Source: Candidatus Phyllobacterium onerii
GTDB lineage: Bacteria > Pseudomonadota > Alphaproteobacteria > Rhizobiales > Rhizobiaceae
Direction of reading: 5' to 3'
NCBI RefSeq assembly: GCF_028331445.1
Contig: NZ_JAQMHX010000017.1
Location: forward strand, 34,405-98,404
DNA: 64,000 bases
Part shown: positions 58,544 to 64,000 of the stretch, piece by piece
How the letters are laid out: each line of letters starts with the position of its first letter
Position numbering within the stretch: the stretch's first letter is position 1
Made by a program: the position numbers and the translations under genes
Notes under the pieces: generated by a model
Told to the model about the DNA's origin: nothing
Seen by the model: the letters and a program-made list of their open reading frames with translations, nothing else
Databases searched by the model: none

Positions 58544-59290
58544 GTGACCGACTTTTCCTATCAGCTCTACAGCTCTCGCAATTTTCCACCACTCGACCAG
58601 ACGCTCGAAATGTTGAGACGCAATGGTTATGCGCAGGTAGAAGGCTATGGCGGCGTTTATGCCGACCCTAAGGCAACGAGAGCCGCACTTGATGCCAATG
58701 GGCTGATAATGCCTTCGGGCCATTTCAGCATCGACCTTCTGGAAAAAGAACAGCAAAAGGTCCTCGATATTGCAGGTACGCTTGGCATCAAGGCTATCTA
58801 TTGTCCGCACCTCGCCTTGGACCTTCGCCCAAAGGATGCGGCGGGCTGGTCAACCTTCGGCGAGCGGCTGGAAGCGGCATATGCCACCTACAGCAAAGCC
58901 GGATATATTTTCGGCTGGCACAATCACGACTTCGAGTTCAAGGCGCTGCCCGATGGCTCTATTCCGCAAAAACTGATCTTCGACGCAGCACCCAGCATTT
59001 CATGGGAAGCTGACATTGCCTGGATCATCCGTGCCAGCGCCGATCCGTTCCAGTGGATCGAGAGCTATGGCTCACGCATCAGTGCCGTGCATGTCAAGGA
59101 TATCGCTGTTCCGGGCCAGAATACCAACGAGGATGGCTGGGCTGACGTAGGGTATGGAACTGTCGACTGGAAGGCGCTGACATCAACACTCAGAGATACG
59201 CCGGCGCAGTACTTCATCATGGAACATGACAATCCATCGGACGATGAGCGATTCGCCCGCCGCTCCATCGGTACCCTGAAAGCGTTCTGA
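58544..59290 (+). CDS. Sugar phosphate isomerase/epimerase (TIM barrel, xylose-isomerase-like)
   Basis: The 248-residue TIM barrel has metal-ligand-type residues in FGWHNHDFEFKAL, SWEADIAWI, ISAVHVKDIAV and YFIMEHDNPSDDE. The GTG at 58544 follows the ATPase by 27 bases and has GGAGAAA upstream. Members interconvert or epimerise sugars, inosose or hydroxypyruvate-like compounds. With the downstream Gfo/Idh dehydrogenase it suggests processing of the imported sugar by oxidation then isomerisation. Confidence 0.87.
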   Translation: MTDFSYQLYSSRNFPPLDQTLEMLRRNGYAQVEGYGGVYADPKATRAALDANGLIMPSGHFSIDLLEKEQQKVLDIAGTLGIKAIYCPHLALDLRPKDAAGWSTFGERLEAAYATYSKAGYIFGWHNHDFEFKALPDGSIPQKLIFDAAPSISWEADIAWIIRASADPFQWIESYGSRISAVHVKDIAVPGQNTNEDGWADVGYGTVDWKALTSTLRDTPAQYFIMEHDNPSDDERFARRSIGTLKAF

Positions 59291-59304
59291 AGAAAGAAAC
59301 CGAC

Positions 59305-60444
59305 ATGGCCAAGACATTAGGCATCGGCATCATTGGCGCCGGCAATATCTCAGCGACCTATTTGCGACTAGCCCCTCTCTTCAAGGGTATTGAAATACGC
59401 GCCATCGCCGACATCAACAACACTGCAGCCACCGCTCGCGCTTCCGAATATGGAATCGAGGCGCGCACTATTGATGGCCTGCTTTCCAGCGACGATATCG
59501 ATCTCGTAGTCAACCTGACCGTACCGGACGCGCACTTTGACGTCTCGAAGCAAATCCTCTCCGCCGGCAAACATCTTTATTCAGAAAAGCCGCTAACGCT
59601 ATCGCTGAAGGACGGGCTGGAATTGCAAAGGCTCGCCGCAAAGAAAAACCTGAAAGCAGGTTGCGCGCCCGACACTTATCTCGGCGGCGCGCACCAATTG
59701 GCACGCAAACTGATCGATGATGGACAGGTCGGCACCATCACTTCGGGCACGGCACACGTTATGAGCCACGGCATGGAGCACTGGCATCCAAATCCTGACT
59801 TTTTCTTCCGTCCGGGTGGCGGCCCCATCCTCGATCTCGGTCCGTACTACATCGCCAATCTGATCAACCTCATCGGCCCGGTGCGGCGCGTCGCAGCCCT
59901 GACTTCGATGGCCACGCCAACGCGCACAATCTCCAGCGAACCACGCAGGGGCGAGACAATAAAGGTGACGACGCCAACGACAATCCAAGCTCTGCTTGAA
60001 TTCGAAAGCGGCGCTTCGGTGACCCTGTCAGCCAGTTGGGATGTCTGGGCTCACCATCATCCCAACATGGAGCTTTACGGCACTGACGGCTCGATCTTCC
60101 TGCCAGATCCGAACTTCTTCGGCGGAGAGGTCAAGTTGGCAAAGCCAGGAAAGAAGGCCAAACCGGCCAAGCCCTGGGCGCATCCTTTCGGTACACCCAA
60201 CCAAAAGCATCCCGCCGGCATGATGGCCAATTACCGCACAGCCGGACTTGCCGACATGGCCGTCGCAATCCTGCAGGGGCGCGACATACGCTGTTCGCTG
60301 GAGCGTGCCTTGCACGGGGTCGATGTGATGGTCTCCATTCTCCGCTCCGGTGAGGAGAAGAAGTTCATCGACATCAAGACAGATTGCTCACGGCCCGAGG
60401 CGCTCGGTATCAAGGAAGCCAAATCGCTGTTGAAAAAGACGTAA
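59305..60444 (+). CDS. Gfo/Idh/MocA-family oxidoreductase
   Basis: The 379-residue protein has an N-terminal Rossmann motif ([20 protein letters not shown]), the conserved EKP in [11 protein letters not shown], and a C-terminal substrate domain with [20 protein letters not shown]. These enzymes oxidise hydroxyl groups of sugars or inositols with NAD(P). It is the last gene of the LacI-controlled operon, 14 bases after the isomerase. It resembles ThuB-like and other sugar dehydrogenases of rhizobial uptake operons. Confidence 0.9.
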   Translation: MAKTLGIGIIGAGNISATYLRLAPLFKGIEIRAIADINNTAATARASEYGIEARTIDGLLSSDDIDLVVNLTVPDAHFDVSKQILSAGKHLYSEKPLTLSLKDGLELQRLAAKKNLKAGCAPDTYLGGAHQLARKLIDDGQVGTITSGTAHVMSHGMEHWHPNPDFFFRPGGGPILDLGPYYIANLINLIGPVRRVAALTSMATPTRTISSEPRRGETIKVTTPTTIQALLEFESGASVTLSASWDVWAHHHPNMELYGTDGSIFLPDPNFFGGEVKLAKPGKKAKPAKPWAHPFGTPNQKHPAGMMANYRTAGLADMAVAILQGRDIRCSLERALHGVDVMVSILRSGEEKKFIDIKTDCSRPEALGIKEAKSLLKKT

Positions 60445-60523
60445 CTCTCAGCCTCGAAGCGATTGCGGTCATGCGCGGGCGGTCCTATGGTCGCCGCCCG
60501 ATCATGATTTATGGGAATGCCTC

Positions 60524-62845
60524 GTGACTGTCAGTGCCGCCAATACCGCCCGTATCGCTCGTCTCATCGCCACCGAGATACACGCGCGGCCCGAACAAGC
60601 CAATGCGGCGATAGAACTTCTCGATGGCGGAGCAACCGTCCCTTTCATTGCCCGCTATCGCAAGGAAGTTACGGGCGGGCTCGACGATACGCAGCTGCGC
60701 ACGCTCGACGAACGGCTCATCTACCTGCGCGAACTCGATGCGCGCCGTGACACGATCATCGAGTCCATCCGCAGCCAGGGCAAGCTGACCGACGATCTTG
60801 AAGGCAAGATTGCCGGCGCAGTCACCAAGGCGGAGCTGGAGGATATTTATCTGCCCTACAAGCCCAAGCGGCGAACAAAGGCCGAGATTGCCCGCGAACG
60901 CGGGCTTGGTCCACTGGCAGAAACAATCTTGTCAGACCGGCGTACCATTCCTTCCGAGCTGGCCAAGAGTTTCCTGAACGACGACGTTCCCGATGTGAAA
61001 GCCGCGCTCGACGGGGCCCGGGATATTCTTGTCGAGACCTTTTCGGAGAATGCCGAACTCGTCGGTCGTTTGCGCAAGTACATGCAGGATCGTGCGGTTC
61101 TCCGTGCCAAAGTAGTAGACGGCAAACAGGAGGTCGGAGCGAAGTTTTCCGACTACTTCAATCACTTTGAGCGCTGGGCAATCGTGCCGAGCCACCGAGC
61201 TCTGGCTATGCTCCGGGGCCGCAACGAAGAGGTGCTGTCGCTCGACCTCGAGGTCGACGCTGAAGATACCGCCGCGACTAAACCAGTCGAGCGAATGATC
61301 GCCGACGCCTATTCAGTCCACGCCAATGGCACTGCGGCTGACAACTGGTTGATGGAAGTGGTACGCTGGACATGGCGCATTCGCCTGTCACTCAATCTCT
61401 CCGTCGATCTTATGACTGCATTGCGTGAACGTGCCGAGGAAGAAGCAATCCACGTCTTCGCCCGCAATCTGAAGGATTTGCTGTTGGCGGCGCCTGCAGG
61501 CTCGCGCGCAACAATGGGTCTCGATCCAGGCATTCGTACAGGCGTGAAGGTTGCTGTCATCGACGGCACAGGCAAACTGCTGGATACCGCAACAGTTTAT
61601 CCCTTCCCTCCGCGCAACGATGTGCGCGGAACACAGGCCGAGCTGGCAAAGCTCGTCTTCAAACACAAGATCGAACTCATCGCGATTGGCAACGGTACAG
61701 GTAGCCGCGAGACCGAACGTCTCGTCGCCGATATGTTGACGGACATGCCAGCGCCCAAACCGCTGAAAGTGATCGTCAGTGAAGCCGGAGCTTCGGTCTA
61801 TTCCGCATCGGCCACTGCGGCTGCCGAATTCCCCGGGCTCGACGTGTCGCTTCGCGGTGCTGTCTCCATTGCCCGCCGCTTGCAGGATCCGCTGGCGGAA
61901 CTCGTCAAGATTGAGCCAAAATCCATCGGCGTCGGCCAGTACCAGCACGATGTCGACCAGTACCGTCTTGCGCGTTCGCTCGAAGGCGTCGTCGAAGATG
62001 CGGTGAATGCCGTGGGTGTTGATCTTAACACCGCTTCGGCTTCTTTGCTCGCGCGGATTTCCGGCCTCGGGACGTCACTTGCTGAAGCGATTATCGCCTA
62101 TCGCGACGATGTTGGCCCATTCAAAACCCGTCGCGACCTCCTGAAAGTCGCACGCCTCGGGCCACGCGCCTTTGAACAATGCGCCGGCTTCCTGCGCATT
62201 CCCGACGGCACCGAACCGCTGGATGCGTCCGCGGTGCATCCGGAGGCCTATGGTGTTGCCAAGAAGATCGTCAGCGCTTGCGGCCGCGATGTGAGGTCAC
62301 TGATGAACGACAGCAGCGCATTGAAGGCGCTTGATCCCCGCGTCTTTGTCGACGAGCGCTTTGGCCTGCCGACAGTGCGGGATATCATTGCAGAACTGGA
62401 AAAGCCTGGCCGAGATCCCCGGCCGGAATTCAAAACTGCGTCGTTTGCCGACGGCATCGACAACATAAAGGATTTGAAGCCCGGAATGCTCTTGGAGGGA
62501 ACGGTTACCAATGTTGCCGCCTTCGGTGCGTTCGTCGATATCGGCGTGCACCAGGACGGCCTTGTTCACTTGTCGCAACTGGCGGATCGCTTTGTCAAAG
62601 ACGCACACGAAGTCGTCAAGGCTGGGGATGTCGTCAAAGTACGCGTTGTCGATGTTGATCCCAAACGCAACCGCATCAGCCTGACAATGCGCAAGGATGG
62701 TGGGGGAAGCGAGTCGTCACGCAGTCCCCGTCCCGTCGACAAGCCATCGCGCACCCCTGCTCCAGCGTCAGGCGGCCAGAAGGCGCAACCTTCGCCACAA
62801 GGCGCTTTCGGCGCAGCTCTGGCAGACGCGTTGCGCAAGAAATAG
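60524..62845 (+). CDS. tex: Tex-family transcription accessory protein
   Basis: The 773-residue protein has the Tex layout: [20 protein letters not shown] near the N-terminus, an YqgF/RNaseH-like domain ([20 protein letters not shown]), helix-hairpin-helix segments ([20 protein letters not shown]), and a C-terminal S1 RNA-binding domain ([20 protein letters not shown]). It acts in transcription, as in other Tex/Spt6-like proteins that bind RNA and RNA polymerase. It begins with a GTG at 60524, 79 bases after the Gfo/Idh gene. It is a broadly conserved housekeeping-type gene, rather odd on a plasmid, and supports a chromid. Confidence 0.95.
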   Translation: MTVSAANTARIARLIATEIHARPEQANAAIELLDGGATVPFIARYRKEVTGGLDDTQLRTLDERLIYLRELDARRDTIIESIRSQGKLTDDLEGKIAGAVTKAELEDIYLPYKPKRRTKAEIARERGLGPLAETILSDRRTIPSELAKSFLNDDVPDVKAALDGARDILVETFSENAELVGRLRKYMQDRAVLRAKVVDGKQEVGAKFSDYFNHFERWAIVPSHRALAMLRGRNEEVLSLDLEVDAEDTAATKPVERMIADAYSVHANGTAADNWLMEVVRWTWRIRLSLNLSVDLMTALRERAEEEAIHVFARNLKDLLLAAPAGSRATMGLDPGIRTGVKVAVIDGTGKLLDTATVYPFPPRNDVRGTQAELAKLVFKHKIELIAIGNGTGSRETERLVADMLTDMPAPKPLKVIVSEAGASVYSASATAAAEFPGLDVSLRGAVSIARRLQDPLAELVKIEPKSIGVGQYQHDVDQYRLARSLEGVVEDAVNAVGVDLNTASASLLARISGLGTSLAEAIIAYRDDVGPFKTRRDLLKVARLGPRAFEQCAGFLRIPDGTEPLDASAVHPEAYGVAKKIVSACGRDVRSLMNDSSALKALDPRVFVDERFGLPTVRDIIAELEKPGRDPRPEFKTASFADGIDNIKDLKPGMLLEGTVTNVAAFGAFVDIGVHQDGLVHLSQLADRFVKDAHEVVKAGDVVKVRVVDVDPKRNRISLTMRKDGGGSESSRSPRPVDKPSRTPAPASGGQKAQPSPQGAFGAALADALRKK

Positions 62846-62871
62846 CTGGAAAAAATTCTAGGAGAACAACC

Positions 62872-63858
62872 GTGGATATCTGCACAATAGGCAAGACGCC
62901 GCTCGCAGTAACGCAATTCGGATTTGGTGGCGCGGCGATCGGCGGATTGTACCGGGAATGTCCTCAGGAAGCCGCGATGGAAACGTTGCAGGCGGCGTGG
63001 GATGCGGGAATGCGTTATTTCGACACCGCGCCCTTTTACGGCTTCGGTCTATCCGAACGGCGGACCGGCGATTTTCTGCGCAGCAAGCCGCGTCAGACCT
63101 ATGTGCTTTCCACTAAGGTCGGTCGTCTTCTGCGCCCCGTACCGGACGATCAGATTCCGGATTATTCCTACGTCAATCCGCTGCCCTTCACGGTTGACTA
63201 CGATTACAGTTATGACGGGATCATGCGTTCGTTTGAGTTCAGTTATGCACGGCTTGGCCTGAACAAGATCGACATACTCTATGTTCACGATATTGGCGTC
63301 TATACGCACGGCGCAGAAAAGAACACGATCTATCTGGCGCAATTGCTGGACAGCGGCATGCGCGCACTGGACGAACTGAAATCATCAGGCGCGATCTCGG
63401 CTTGTGGTCTCGGTGTCAACGAGGTGGAAGTCTGTCTCGACGTGATCGCCAGGCACCCGATTGACTGCATCCTGCTTGCAGGCCGTTATTCACTGTTGGA
63501 TCGCTCCGCAGAGCGTGGATTGCTCGAAGTCTGTCGTAAACAACAGATTTCGCTGGTGATCGGCGGTGTCTTCAATTCCGGCATTCTCGCAACGGGGCCG
63601 GTTCCGGGCGCGAATTTCGACTATGGTCCTGCCTCAGACGATATTCTCGGTCGCGTTCGCGCCATGCAGAAAATTGCAGAAGCTAATTCAATTCCGCTCG
63701 CCGCTGCGGCAATGCAATTCCCGTTGCGGGAGCCGGTCGTCGCCAACGTTCTGATCGGCACGGCCAAGCCCTCGAGCCTCACCCGGAACATGGAACTGTT
63801 AAAGGTGGGGGTACCGGACGCGGTCTATGCCGCAGTCGAACCGTTTACAATTCGATGA
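62872..63858 (+). CDS. Aldo/keto reductase (L-fucose / D-threo-aldose dehydrogenase-like)
   Basis: The 328-residue protein is an aldo/keto reductase: GFGGAAIGGLYRE, the catalytic Asp and Tyr in YFDTAPFYGFGLSERRTGDF, Lys in VLSTKVGRLLRP, His in ILYVHDIGVYTH and the C-terminal cofactor region in VANVLIGTAKPSSLTRN. It matches the D-threo-aldose 1-dehydrogenase group, which oxidises L-fucose and related sugars. It starts with a GTG at 62872 with AGGAG upstream, 26 bases after tex. It may be an independent sugar dehydrogenase related to the preceding operon. Confidence 0.92.
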   Translation: MDICTIGKTPLAVTQFGFGGAAIGGLYRECPQEAAMETLQAAWDAGMRYFDTAPFYGFGLSERRTGDFLRSKPRQTYVLSTKVGRLLRPVPDDQIPDYSYVNPLPFTVDYDYSYDGIMRSFEFSYARLGLNKIDILYVHDIGVYTHGAEKNTIYLAQLLDSGMRALDELKSSGAISACGLGVNEVEVCLDVIARHPIDCILLAGRYSLLDRSAERGLLEVCRKQQISLVIGGVFNSGILATGPVPGANFDYGPASDDILGRVRAMQKIAEANSIPLAAAAMQFPLREPVVANVLIGTAKPSSLTRNMELLKVGVPDAVYAAVEPFTIR

Positions 63859-64000
63859 GGGTCAGTCGTGGGGGGGGCAACCGCCCGCCCGGGGGATTTT
63901 AGCCGGGTTAGCGGGGGGTGTGTGGCTGAGAGTTTTAGTTTTACGGCGCCCGCAACGGGGCCGCGGGGGGGGGGGGGAACGGGGGTGGGGGGTTTGGGAG
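63859..64000. other. G-rich low-complexity sequence at the window end, probably unreliable
   Basis: The last 140 bases contain long G-runs (for example GGGGGGGGGGGGG near 63964) and no open frame longer than a few codons. Composition changes abruptly after the aldo/keto reductase stop. This looks like a poor-quality contig end and not a biological element. Confidence 0.7.

Noticed and set aside
1..64000. tRNA, rRNA, CRISPR arrays or intact insertion sequences
   Set aside because: No cloverleaf, rRNA-like sequence, regular repeat-spacer pattern or transposase was seen on either strand.
63859..64000. G-quadruplex-like regulatory element at the window end
   Set aside because: The abrupt change in composition and the homopolymer runs fit sequencing or assembly error better than a regulatory element.

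Overview
The window reads as part of a repABC replicon (plasmid or chromid) of an alphaproteobacterium in the Hyphomicrobiales, most like Phyllobacteriaceae, Brucellaceae or Rhizobiaceae. The evidence is a complete repA-repB-repC cassette with a probable antisense RNA between repB and repC, high GC with GTG and TTG starts, many ABC transporters, and LysR, IclR, GntR and LacI regulators beside small catabolic modules. No rRNA, tRNA, CRISPR array or intact insertion sequence was recognised. The last ~140 bases are G-rich, non-coding and look like unreliable contig-end sequence.

Region 1 (1-22.1 kb) is a catabolic island. It holds a TctA-type transporter permease (cut by the left edge), a two-part chromate transporter, a 4,5-dihydroxyphthalate decarboxylase-like protein, a LigJ-type 4-oxalomesaconate hydratase, a zinc alcohol dehydrogenase, a RraA/LigK-like aldolase and an alpha/beta hydrolase with a cysteine nucleophile. 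A leftward block follows: two LysR regulators, a ferredoxin-NAD reductase, an IclR regulator, an unknown protein and a phthalate-dioxygenase-type Rieske oxygenase. A rightward block carries a Rieske ferredoxin, a class II aldolase/decarboxylase, a double-cupin protein and an EutA-like ATPase. A NiCoT nickel transporter with a divergent NikR, an orphan NitT/TauT-type binding protein and a second class II aldolase complete it. The set suggests oxidation of a phthalate-like or other carboxylated aromatic compound towards 4-oxalomesaconate and pyruvate plus oxaloacetate. No classical ring-cleavage dioxygenase is present. A repeated GAAC/GTTC half-site pattern occurs before several of these genes and may define a regulon, perhaps of the IclR regulator.

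Region 2 (22.1-27.1 kb) has two divergent Flp-type pilin genes, a tightly overlapping cluster for lipid-linked sugar transfer (GT2 glycosyltransferase, methyltransferase, GtrA, polytopic membrane protein) and the C-terminal remnant of an HlyD-type secretion adaptor.

Region 3 (27.1-41.3 kb) is a leftward GntR / trans-sulfuration enzyme / sugar-type ABC transporter operon next to a cystine-type amino-acid ABC transporter. A DUF1127 gene and a TetR gene share an operator-like motif. A leftward RidA-M81 peptidase pair lies divergent to a short-chain dehydrogenase and a D-threonine-aldolase-like enzyme.

Region 4 (41.3-49.4 kb) is the replicon core: repABC, a repeat-rich region upstream of repA, a 56-residue basic protein, and an FtsK/SpoIIIE translocase that appears to lack the usual N-terminal membrane domain.

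Region 5 (49.4-63.9 kb) carries an acyl-CoA synthetase with IclR, a divergent tandem PCC/DUF296 protein, and a LacI-controlled sugar module (binding protein, two permeases, ATPase, sugar isomerase, Gfo/Idh dehydrogenase). A Tex-type transcription accessory protein and an aldo/keto reductase follow.
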